A stretch of DNA of 5,212 nt. Source: Desulfobacteraceae bacterium. GTDB lineage: Bacteria > Desulfobacterota > DSM-4660 > Desulfatiglandales > Desulfatiglandaceae. The DNA is taken from contig DAOVUP010000145.1 in the NCBI GenBank assembly GCA_030632525.1, positions 1 through 5,212 of the forward strand. Reading direction: 5' to 3'. Shown piece after piece: positions 1 through 5,212 of this stretch (the stretch's first letter is position 1; every line of letters starts with the position of its first letter). Made by a program: the position numbers and the translations under genes. The notes beneath the pieces are model-generated. The model was not told where the DNA came from. It saw only the letters and a list, made by a program, of their open reading frames with translations, and searched no databases.

Positions 1-488
1 ACGCCTTTGTATTGAATGGGTTTTCCAAGCTCTACGCCATGACCGGGTGGCGTCTCGGCTATCTCATTTCCCCCCCTGACTTTATTCGACCCCTGCAGAA
101 GATACAGCAAAATTTTTTAATATCTGCAGGTAGCATCTCTCAATGGGCTGGAATCGCCGCCCTCACGAAAGCTGATGCAGACGTTGGAGAAATGAAGTCC
201 ATATATGATGAGCGACGCAGGTACATGATCAAAAGGATCAGAGAGATCGGTTTCGGTCTTGCCGTAGAACCGGCAGGGGCCTTTTATATGTTAGCTAATG
301 CCAAACATCTTACTGAAAGTTCCTACGATCTGGCCTTTGAGATCCTTGAAAAGGCGGGGGTCGGGGTCTCTCCGGGGATCGATTTCGGAAAAAACGCCGA
401 AGGGTTTCTCAGATTTTCCTATGCCAATTCCCTTGACAACATAAAGGAGGGGCTGGATAGGATCGAACAATTCCTCAGCCTGCGGTAA
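1..488 (+). CDS. PLP-dependent class I/II aminotransferase, C-terminal part (5' end outside window)
   Basis: This is the last 161 residues of a fold-type I aminotransferase, read in frame from base 3 to the TAA at 486-488. The visible part opens with the PLP site: NGFSK (Schiff-base lysine K9 of the visible part) followed by the MTGWRLGY block, whose arginine (R17) binds the cofactor phosphate in this family. Further on are the PAGAFYML segment and, near the end, GFLRFSYANS, whose arginine (about R137) matches the residue that holds the substrate alpha-carboxylate. This pattern is that of the aspartate-aminotransferase-like Igamma subgroup, whose members are usually about 390 residues, so roughly 230 residues are missing upstream. 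Family members act in the cytoplasm on amino acid/2-oxo acid pairs. The exact substrate (aspartate, alanine, aromatic, or a biosynthetic intermediate) cannot be told from this half. The stop is one base before engB, which suggests co-transcription. Confidence 0.93.
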   Translation, partial: AFVLNGFSKLYAMTGWRLGYLISPPDFIRPLQKIQQNFLISAGSISQWAGIAALTKADADVGEMKSIYDERRRYMIKRIREIGFGLAVEPAGAFYMLANAKHLTESSYDLAFEILEKAGVGVSPGIDFGKNAEGFLRFSYANSLDNIKEGLDRIEQFLSLR

Positions 489-489
489 A

Positions 490-1083
490 ATGGATGTCGA
501 GTTTCTTATAAGCGCCTTCAAAGAGAGCCAGTATCCGATATCTGACAAGCCGGAGATCGCCTTTGCCGGCAAATCCAATGTGGGCAAATCCTCCCTTATC
601 AACACCCTTGTAAACAGAAAAAAATTAGCCAGAACAAGCTCCACACCGGGAAGAACCCAGTCCATCAACTTCTTTCGTTTCGGGCAAACGCTCTATCTGG
701 TTGACCTCCCGGGATACGGATTTGCCCGGGTGCCAGCCAAGGTCAAGGAATCGTGGCGGGAGATGGTGGAGACTTATTTGATAAGACGGCCAACACTGAA
801 AGCGGTCGTAGTGATTTTAGATATACGGAGGGACCCGGCGTCAGGAGACATTGACCTGATTAACTGGCTTCGAGCCTATAACATTCACCCCATCATCGTG
901 CTTACCAAGGCGGACAAGCTCTCACGTCAGCAGGTCAGGAAGCGGGCCGGTCTGATTGCCGGTGAGCTTGCGGGAATTTCTCCTGACGCGCCGGTGGTTT
1001 TTTCAGCAAAAACCAGGCAGGGGAAGGATGAGATATGGGAAAGGATGAGAGAAGCTGCTGGATTGATGATTGACGATTGTTGA
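490..1083 (+). CDS. engB: Ribosome biogenesis GTP-binding protein EngB (YihA/YsxC)
   Basis: A complete 197-aa TRAFAC-class GTPase with every G motif visible: G1 GKSNVGKSS (27-35), G2 threonine in STPGRTQ (51-57, T56), G3 DLPGYG (72-77), G4 TKAD (139-142) and G5 SAK (172-174). The short N-terminal lead, the STPGRTQ switch I and the DLPGYGFA switch II are diagnostic of the EngB/YsxC family, and the length is normal (about 195-210 aa). EngB is known to assist late assembly of the large ribosomal subunit and is essential in several bacteria. The ATG at 490 lies one base after the aminotransferase stop and has no close Shine-Dalgarno. An AAAGGAGG at 443-450 is too far upstream to serve it, so translational coupling is likely. 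The last residues (LMIDDC) are encoded by a 7-bp repeat array (1061-1088) that also supplies the TGA stop, so this tail is probably not conserved. Confidence 0.97.
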   Translation: MDVEFLISAFKESQYPISDKPEIAFAGKSNVGKSSLINTLVNRKKLARTSSTPGRTQSINFFRFGQTLYLVDLPGYGFARVPAKVKESWREMVETYLIRRPTLKAVVVILDIRRDPASGDIDLINWLRAYNIHPIIVLTKADKLSRQQVRKRAGLIAGELAGISPDAPVVFSAKTRQGKDEIWERMREAAGLMIDDC

Positions 1084-1088
1084 TTGTC
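1061..1088 (+). repeat. Four-unit 7-bp tandem array at the engB 3' end
   Basis: Four consecutive heptamers share the first five bases GATTG and vary only in the last two (AT, AC, TT, TC). The engB stop codon TGA (1081-1083) spans the third and fourth units, so the repeat encodes the last residues of EngB and ends its frame. The 7-bp period is read directly from the sequence. Origin and function are unknown. Confidence 0.85.
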
Positions 1089-1092
1089 GAAG

Positions 1093-1112
1093 ATCCCGTT
1101 TTTAGCGGGGAT
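1093..1112. repeat. Small palindrome, copy 1 of the CCCGYTTTTAGCGGG hairpin
   Basis: The core CCCGTTTTTAGCGGG (1095-1109) folds as a five-pair stem, with one T-G wobble next to the loop, closing a TTTTA loop. It lies 11 bases after the engB stop. The same 15-base core occurs with one substitution at 1223-1237. It could act as a weak 3'-end hairpin for engB, but no run of T follows the stem on either strand, so a classical intrinsic terminator is not supported. Confidence 0.75.
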
Positions 1113-1134
1113 GATTGAAGGATTTTTACCGCCC

Positions 1135-1150
1135 GTCCCGCCAACGGGAC
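1135..1150. repeat. Perfect 6-bp inverted repeat with CCAA loop
   Basis: GTCCCG (1135-1140) and CGGGAC (1145-1150) are perfect reverse complements around a CCAA tetraloop. The right arm can pair instead with GAGTCCCG at 1219-1226, giving two mutually exclusive folds of the spacer. No T-run follows. Confidence 0.75.
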
Positions 1151-1226
1151 TCGAGACGCAGAGTTCGGAAAGAGAAAACAAATCAAACAGTAAACTCTGC
1201 GTCCTGCGCCTCTGCGGTGAGTCCCG
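1145..1226. repeat. Nested inverted repeat (8-bp outer and 11-bp inner arms), REP/MITE-like
   Basis: CGGGACTC (1145-1152) is the exact reverse complement of GAGTCCCG (1219-1226). Inside it, GACGCAGAGTT (1155-1165) is the exact reverse complement of AACTCTGCGTC (1193-1203), leaving a 27-base AT-rich loop. The right side continues as a C/T/G-rich stretch (1195-1218) built from repeated CTGCG-type words. Nested arms in a spacer between convergent genes look like a REP/BIME-type or miniature non-autonomous element. It holds no transposase and no clear target-site duplication was found. It could also be a 3'-end RNA structure shared by both genes. The arms are seen directly. The element type is inference. 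Confidence 0.6.
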
Positions 1227-1240
1227 CTTTTAGCGGGATC
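1221..1240. repeat. Small palindrome, copy 2 of the CCCGYTTTTAGCGGG hairpin
   Basis: TCCCGC (1222-1227) and GCGGGA (1233-1238) form a perfect 6-bp stem around a TTTTA loop. Its core differs from the copy at 1095-1109 by one base, and that change restores a G-C pair where copy 1 has a wobble. Two copies with an identical loop within 130 bases argue for a dispersed repeat family rather than chance. Confidence 0.8.
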
Positions 1241-1288
1241 AAAGACCCTTTCAGGGCCATCATTCAAACCAGCTTTTTTAGGGGTGGT

Positions 1289-1323
1289 GGTTGAGAACTA
1301 TCAACTACTATCTACCCACTTGA
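1289..1323 (-). repeat. Degenerate 7-bp array at the 3' end of the 696-aa gene
   Basis: Read on the plus strand, units such as AACTATC (1296-1302), AACTACT (1303-1309) and ATCTACC (1310-1316) follow each other in a 7-bp phase, with weaker units on each side. The TAG stop of the minus-strand gene (1310-1308) falls across two of these units, so the last codons of the large protein come from the array. This array is shorter and more degenerate than the other two in the window. Confidence 0.55.
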
Positions 1324-3398
1324 ACGAGACAGTCGCTGACAAGTTCGCGGGTCTTTCGTTTTAACTCCATTGCAAAATCATCGCCCTTGGCCAGACCCTC
1401 TTCAATGCTGTCCAGTACGTCATAGAACATGTCCCACCCCTCCTTTTCTTCCCTGTATCTTACGCTAAGAGGGTCAGGTGTGTTGCTCAGGTCTCTTATG
1501 AGGCCTTCAAGCCGACTCGCTGACAGGGCCAAAAGTTTCAGTCCTTCCTCTTTTCTGGCTGGATCATACGTGGCAAAAAACCCTGCAAGTTTAAGGGCCA
1601 AACGCAGATAGACAACGGTGAAAGGGACCTTAGAGACAAAACATCCGGTGAAGGGATCAATGATACGTTTCGTCTGTTTTACAGACCATGGCAGGGCGCG
1701 GGCGTAATATGAGAAATAGAGGGTTCGTACCAGATCGCCGATATATTTCCCTAACTTTGCCCCCTCGATCGCCTGGCCTGCGAACGCCTCTTTATCATGA
1801 CGCATGATCAGACCGGGTTTATGGAGATAGCGAAGGTTTTTGTCGGGATTTTTGAATAGACAGCAAAGGATATACGCTTGATCCTCGGCCCTGCCAATAA
1901 ACGTAGGTGTAAAGGGGCGATGGCTGCGGATGCTGTCGATTAGGGCGGCACACGTTCCACCGGTCACATGGATCCGCTGGATACAGGTCTCAACGCCATC
2001 CAGGATATCATTATCATAGCGGGTCATCATCTCCGCCCGGGTCGAGAGCGCCATTATAAGAGGGCTATAAAAGATAACAGCCTCTCCTTCAGGAACTGAC
2101 TCCGGGATCGGTACGTCAGGTGTAAACAGCCCATGTCCGATATCCCGCTCATTGACCAGGGCCCCGGCCATCATTCCCAACTCTACGGCCCCCCCCTCCG
2201 TCTCTGTCCCTTCCGCACCCCACAGCGGTGTGACAAAATGTTCCAATGCAGACTGTCCGGTCTCCGCAACCAAGGCCTCCTCATCAAAGACCTGGTCCAG
2301 ATCAAGCTTGAAAGACCCCTTTACAACGGGATCGACCAATACCTGCCAGAAGGCAGAGATGGCCTTCAGGAAACTGTAGTGTCTGCCATATTCACCATCA
2401 ACGCCAAACACTCTTCTAATGGGTTCATTGTCAGAAATACCGAGATATTTTTCTGCTCCCGGAAGTATAATATGGTCAAGGATTCGCTTAGTATCTATTT
2501 CGGAAAAAAGATGTATGTCAAGATGGGGAAATGGATCTGTCCCGGCATACACCTCTCCCAGATAGTCTTTGACAACTCTGTGAAGCCCGTCGTGGGTGAC
2601 CGATACGGACAAGAGACAGGTTATTTTGTCATCAGGCCTGACAACCCCACGTGCCTTCTCAAAGGCAATTGCGTTATTCAGGCCTCTGAGTCCATATATT
2701 GCTTCATTTTGTTTGTTCTTTACCCCGATCTGGATCGGATGGTCAAACCAGTATTTCTGTTTTTCTTGAGCAATATTCTTCAAATCCCGGAGGATATGGG
2801 CTCCATATGGTAGTGAATCAATATCCTCTCCGTCATCCGGGACCGTAATCAGGAGATTGGACATAAAAAGTATTTGACGTGCCGGCTCATTAACCGGTTT
2901 CTGATTCAACTTTGTGATACGGACGCGTCTTTTTTTGCGAAGCGCGTCAATCCGCTTTTCATAATCCCCGAGACACGTAACCCCTTCAGGAAAAAACAGC
3001 TGCCAGACCTTCTCCCGGGCATCATCCCCCCAGGATGTGCCGGAACGCGTACTCCATTGAGCCGCTTCATCAAATGCATCCTGATACGCCTTATCCGCCA
3101 GGCATGCCTCTGAAATTTCTCTGGTAATCCGTCTGACCCCCTCAGAGTAGAAAGTCGCGATCTCTACCCACTTCGTATCACCCTTCAAGGTATCCAGGTA
3201 TTCACCCGCCTGCTCAAACAGGGAATGTTGAGACCCTGAAAGCACGATCAAAAAAGCGGCATTGAGATTCTGCCCAACCTCCTCATCTCCCTTTTCCTCC
3301 GGACGAAACTGATCAGCAGCAGCAAAACCTGAGAGCGGTCTGTTTCCATTTACTGAGTCGACCATACACCGTATGATGGTCTCAAGGGGATTTTTCAT
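1308..3398 (-). CDS. Large uncharacterised protein with GT-A glycosyltransferase-like motifs (about 696 aa)
   Basis: I do not recognise a named family. Numbering is from the ATG at 3398. Residues 1-170 look mainly helical and contain a WQLFFPEG segment (132-139). RQILFMSNLLITVP (174-187) looks like the first beta-strand of an alpha/beta domain. The middle holds FKLDLDQVF (363-371), with D366-x-D368 in a DxD arrangement, then ETEGGAVELGMMAGALVNE (399-417), GRAEDQAY (502-509) and IMRHDK (531-536). A DxD, a later xED and a histidine after it is the motif order of GT-A-fold glycosyltransferases, where they bind the metal/nucleotide-sugar, supply the catalytic acidic residue and add a metal ligand. 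The C-terminal 150 residues look helical. I see no signal peptide or transmembrane segment, so it is probably cytoplasmic. The start was chosen because it lies 16 nt after the lipoprotein stop, behind AGGGGA. The frame stays open upstream with ATGs at 3440 and 3491, but these overlap the lipoprotein gene. The frame is certainly real. The glycosyltransferase idea is tentative. Confidence 0.9.
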   Translation of the reverse strand: MKNPLETIIRCMVDSVNGNRPLSGFAAADQFRPEEKGDEEVGQNLNAAFLIVLSGSQHSLFEQAGEYLDTLKGDTKWVEIATFYSEGVRRITREISEACLADKAYQDAFDEAAQWSTRSGTSWGDDAREKVWQLFFPEGVTCLGDYEKRIDALRKKRRVRITKLNQKPVNEPARQILFMSNLLITVPDDGEDIDSLPYGAHILRDLKNIAQEKQKYWFDHPIQIGVKNKQNEAIYGLRGLNNAIAFEKARGVVRPDDKITCLLSVSVTHDGLHRVVKDYLGEVYAGTDPFPHLDIHLFSEIDTKRILDHIILPGAEKYLGISDNEPIRRVFGVDGEYGRHYSFLKAISAFWQVLVDPVVKGSFKLDLDQVFDEEALVAETGQSALEHFVTPLWGAEGTETEGGAVELGMMAGALVNERDIGHGLFTPDVPIPESVPEGEAVIFYSPLIMALSTRAEMMTRYDNDILDGVETCIQRIHVTGGTCAALIDSIRSHRPFTPTFIGRAEDQAYILCCLFKNPDKNLRYLHKPGLIMRHDKEAFAGQAIEGAKLGKYIGDLVRTLYFSYYARALPWSVKQTKRIIDPFTGCFVSKVPFTVVYLRLALKLAGFFATYDPARKEEGLKLLALSASRLEGLIRDLSNTPDPLSVRYREEKEGWDMFYDVLDSIEEGLAKGDDFAMELKRKTRELVSDCLVQVGR

Positions 3399-3414
3399 CA
3401 ATTTACTTTTTCCC

Positions 3415-3606
3415 CTAAGACCAGGGGTCTTGTCCTCCATCACTGTCAGGACGACCCATATCATTCTCCCAGCTCGGAGGCCTGTTTTCATAGGGCTGGT
3501 ACTTCCACCCTTTCATTGGAGATTTTGAACACGATACGGTGAAAATACATGCCAGCACAAACATAAGCAAAACAGATATTCTAATAATCATCTTTATCCT
3601 CTTCAT
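3415..3606 (-). CDS. Small predicted lipoprotein (63 aa)
   Basis: A short gene with a classic export signal: charged start MKRIKMIIR, a hydrophobic stretch (residues 10-25), then cysteine. Two cysteines could be the lipid-modified residue, VLAC20 or TVSC26. C26 sits at the end of the hydrophobic stretch and is followed by serine, which in Enterobacteria would mean outer-membrane sorting. The mature part would be only about 38 residues, rich in Pro, Trp (W34, W46, W62), Gly and acidic residues, with no cysteine pair and no family I recognise. The start at 3606 is preferred because AGGAGG (3617-3612) is five bases away. A second ATG directly before it (3609) leaves only two. The next gene begins 16 nt after its stop, so the two are probably translated from one mRNA. 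The function is unknown. A role as envelope anchor or small partner of the large protein is only a guess. Confidence 0.8.
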   Translation of the reverse strand: MKRIKMIIRISVLLMFVLACIFTVSCSKSPMKGWKYQPYENRPPSWENDMGRPDSDGGQDPWS

Positions 3607-3611
3607 CATTA

Positions 3612-3617
3612 CCTCCT
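3612..3617 (-). promoter_or_regulatory. Strong Shine-Dalgarno of the small lipoprotein gene
   Basis: AGGAGG on the minus strand is a full match to the anti-Shine-Dalgarno core. Its spacing decides between two adjacent ATG codons and favours the one at 3606 (5 nt) over 3609 (2 nt). It is the best ribosome binding site in the window, which supports the short gene being real. Confidence 0.75.
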
Positions 3618-3718
3618 AACGATCGGAAAGTGCCTAAAGTTGATTTTTTCACGCACTGGTGTGATTGACTGTAAAAAAATTTTCTTTCTCTTTATCATAA
3701 AATTGAATTTGTGACTAT

Positions 3719-3746
3719 ATAATAGCATAGCATTAACGAGCAACAA
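3719..3746 (-). promoter_or_regulatory. Candidate sigma70-type promoter for the lipoprotein/696-aa unit
   Basis: On the minus strand TTGTTG (3746-3741) and TATTAT (3724-3719) are 16 bases apart. The -10 matches five of six consensus bases and the -35 matches three. The surrounding 3666-3735 is strongly AT-rich, unlike the flanking genes. The -35 lies inside the heptamer array that follows the kinase gene. Transcription from here would give an untranslated leader of roughly 100 nt before the lipoprotein. A second weak -10 (TATGAT, 3699-3694) is an alternative. Confidence 0.4.
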
Positions 3747-3786
3747 GTAACGAGTATCCAGGAACCAGTACCCAGCATCCAACTAC
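3731..3786 (-). repeat. Eight-unit degenerate 7-bp array directly after the kinase gene
   Basis: Read on the plus strand, eight heptamers in unbroken phase fit the consensus SAGYAWC with few departures, for example GAGTATC (3752-3758), CAGTACC (3766-3772) and CAGCATC (3773-3779). A at position 2 and C at position 7 hold in every unit. The unit at 3780-3786 contains the complement of the kinase TAG stop, so the array starts at the stop codon and runs downstream for 56 bases. It also overlaps the -35 of the candidate promoter. The rest of this 173-base spacer (3610-3730) is AT-rich leader sequence in which I see no other gene. Confidence 0.85.
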
Positions 3787-5212
3787 GCCGGATAACCGGT
3801 AATATCTCTAATACGACCATAAAGAGGTTTAAGGTGCTTGTACATCTTTTTGTATACCTGACGGTAAAGGGCATCGTACATTTTGTGGGTCTTCATATCC
3901 GGGTCAAATACTTCTCCAATGTGGGTCATTGCCTCTATGGCGGACTGGAAATCGTTGTGAAGACCGAGTCCGACGGCCGCATCAATAGCCGCACCCAAAC
4001 CCGATGTCTCATATATAGAGGGCTTAGCCGTGGGAATACCGAAAACATCCGCTGTGACCTGCATGGCGACCCTGCTCTGTGAGCCGCCTCCGGATACCCG
4101 CAGGCTCTTGATCGGGATTTTGGTTCGTCTTTCTATACGCTCAGCCCCTTCCCTGAGAGCATATGCCAGACCTTCTAATATTGAACGGTAAAGATGGGCC
4201 CTGGTATGGACATCGCCAAAACCTATAATGGCGCCCTTGGCCTCCGGACCCGGTGTCTTTATGCCGGGGGTCCAATATGGCTGAAGCATCAAACCCATGG
4301 AGCCAGGAGGGATGTTTTCCACCAGTCTGTCAAACAGCGCCTCGGCCTCTATCCCGTCCGCTTCTGCCTTCTCCTTTTCCGGATATCCGAACTCTTCCTT
4401 AAACCAGTTTACCATCCAGAACCCGCGAAAGATCTGCACCTCAATAGAATATTGCCCCCTGACCGCAGAAGGGTAGGGGGGAATCATCGGGATTGCCTCG
4501 ATATATTTCTTATGTGTTACATTAACGGTGGCAGTCGTTCCATAACTGAGGCATCCAATGGACGGGTCCAGACTCCCTGATCCGATCACCTCGCAGGCCT
4601 TGTCCGCAGCAGCCGCTATCAACGGAAGTCCGACCGGTATTCCGGTTTTGTCGGCGGCATTTTGTGTAATCTCGCCCAGTACCTTGCCGGGCGGGATCAA
4701 TTCGGGCAATAGAGCAGGGTTGATAGGGACAGCCCTCCACTTCCAGTCCCAACTTGATGACCATCTGAGGTGTCTGTAATGAAAGGGGACATAACCCACC
4801 TGGCAGCCCACAGAATCAACAAATTCACCGGTCAGACAATACGTCAAATATCCCGAAAGAAAAAGGAACTTATATGTTTTCCGCCATATTTCCGGCTGAT
4901 TTGTGCGAATCCAATTTATTTCCGCTTCCGTCTGCAGATATGCAATGGTGCTGCTGACACCTATTAACTTGAACAATAACCCCCATATCCCGCCCACAGG
5001 GGGAAGTCCATAGGTTTTTCGCTGGTCTAACCAGATGATAGCAGGACGAAGAGGTTTTCCATCCCTGTCAACGTTTACAACAGTTCCTCTCTGGGTGGTC
5101 AGGGCCACTCCAGCGATTCTTTCCCTGTCAACTCCTCCCTGTTGCCACAGACCATTACATGCATCACAAAGGGCCTGCCAGAAAAGAAGGGGGTCCTGTT
5201 CGGCCCAACCCG
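3783..5212 (-). CDS. FGGY-family carbohydrate kinase (N-terminus outside window)
   Basis: The frame continues to the window edge, so 475 residues are visible (numbered from the first full codon at 5210). It opens with GWAEQDP, the N-terminal block that FGGY kinases carry around residue 40, so only a few dozen residues are missing. Next come [12 protein letters not shown] and IIWLDQR (58-64), with an aspartate (D62) in the sugar-binding loop, then AAADKACEV (200-208), whose D203 sits where the family has its catalytic base. The nucleotide-binding half follows, with SYGTTA (222-227), VSGGGSQS (372-379) with ADVFG (387-391), and ETSGLGAA (401-408). The family phosphorylates sugars or polyols (xylulose, ribulose, glycerol, gluconate, fuculose and others) with ATP in the cytoplasm. 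The substrate cannot be assigned and no transporter, isomerase or aldolase is visible nearby. A GTG at 5108 could be mistaken for the start but would cut off the conserved N-terminal blocks. It ends in a heptamer array. Confidence 0.95.
   Translation of the reverse strand, partial: GWAEQDPLLFWQALCDACNGLWQQGGVDRERIAGVALTTQRGTVVNVDRDGKPLRPAIIWLDQRKTYGLPPVGGIWGLLFKLIGVSSTIAYLQTEAEINWIRTNQPEIWRKTYKFLFLSGYLTYCLTGEFVDSVGCQVGYVPFHYRHLRWSSSWDWKWRAVPINPALLPELIPPGKVLGEITQNAADKTGIPVGLPLIAAAADKACEVIGSGSLDPSIGCLSYGTTATVNVTHKKYIEAIPMIPPYPSAVRGQYSIEVQIFRGFWMVNWFKEEFGYPEKEKAEADGIEAEALFDRLVENIPPGSMGLMLQPYWTPGIKTPGPEAKGAIIGFGDVHTRAHLYRSILEGLAYALREGAERIERRTKIPIKSLRVSGGGSQSRVAMQVTADVFGIPTAKPSIYETSGLGAAIDAAVGLGLHNDFQSAIEAMTHIGEVFDPDMKTHKMYDALYRQVYKKMYKHLKPLYGRIRDITGYPA

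Noticed and set aside
443..450. AAAGGAGG considered as the engB Shine-Dalgarno
   Set aside because: It is about 40 bases upstream of the engB ATG and inside aminotransferase coding sequence, with no start codon at suitable spacing in the engB frame.
291..668. A 125-codon open frame on the minus strand
   Set aside because: It is antisense across the aminotransferase/engB junction. Both sense genes are clearly real and the antisense product resembles nothing.
927..1267. Two minus-strand open frames over the engB end and the repeat spacer
   Set aside because: They cover the conserved engB 3' part and the palindromic spacer. Their translations are low-complexity and come from the repeats.
1271..1280. 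T-run (CTTTTTTA) considered as an intrinsic terminator for engB
   Set aside because: The nearest upstream hairpin (1246-1256) has only four pairs and sits about 17 bases before the T-run, so the geometry does not fit.
2133..2813. A 226-codon open frame on the plus strand
   Set aside because: It lies entirely antisense to the 696-aa gene, has no recognisable motif, no good ribosome binding site, and composition typical of a shadow frame.
3649..3664. Hairpin TCACGC/GTGTGA in the lipoprotein leader, considered as terminator or riboswitch stem
   Set aside because: It is a six-pair stem with one wobble, with no T-run in either transcription direction and no further conserved aptamer-like helices.
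3731..3786. Possible CRISPR array
   Set aside because: Units are 7 bases with no spacers between them, and no cas gene is present.
3834..4967. Several plus- and minus-strand open frames inside the kinase gene
   Set aside because: All overlap conserved FGGY kinase motifs in other frames and show no family features of their own.

Overview
The window holds five protein genes on two convergent sets. Both outer genes run off the window edges. Base composition is moderate, there is a gamma-proteobacterial/delta-type housekeeping GTPase gene, and the spacers carry degenerate 7-bp repeats and small palindromes. This would fit an environmental Gram-negative bacterium. From general familiarity with such spacer repeats I lean towards a Desulfobacterota-like (sulfate-reducer) genome, but that is inference and no marker here proves it. 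The small lipoprotein is compatible with a diderm cell.

Left block (+ strand, 1-1083): the 3' end of a class I/II PLP-dependent aminotransferase is followed after one base by a complete engB (YihA/YsxC) ribosome-assembly GTPase. The pair looks co-transcribed and translationally coupled.

Spacer 1084-1307: this gap between convergent genes is packed with inverted repeats. Two near-identical CCCGYTTTTAGCGGG hairpins flank a further GTCCCG/CGGGAC hairpin and an 11-bp inverted repeat. Short 7-bp arrays lie at both ends and run into the coding regions. No classical hairpin-plus-T-run terminator was found for either gene.

Middle block (- strand, 3606 to 1308): a tiny predicted lipoprotein (63 aa) with a strong Shine-Dalgarno lies 16 nt upstream of a large uncharacterised protein (about 696 aa). 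That protein shows a DLD motif, a later RAEDQ motif and a following RHDK motif, spaced as in GT-A-fold glycosyltransferases. A candidate promoter lies about 105-115 nt upstream of the lipoprotein, so the two probably form a separate transcription unit.

Right block (- strand, 5212 to 3783): an FGGY-family carbohydrate kinase, truncated at its N-terminus by the window edge. Its stop codon lies in the first unit of a 56-bp array of eight degenerate heptamers.

The most unusual signal is that three of the four visible stop codons with a following spacer (engB, the 696-aa gene and the kinase) fall inside or at the edge of separate 7-bp-periodic arrays with different unit sequences. The large glycosyltransferase-like protein with its small lipoprotein partner is the best candidate for an uncharacterised system. 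Nothing in the window links the kinase functionally to that pair apart from shared strand and proximity.
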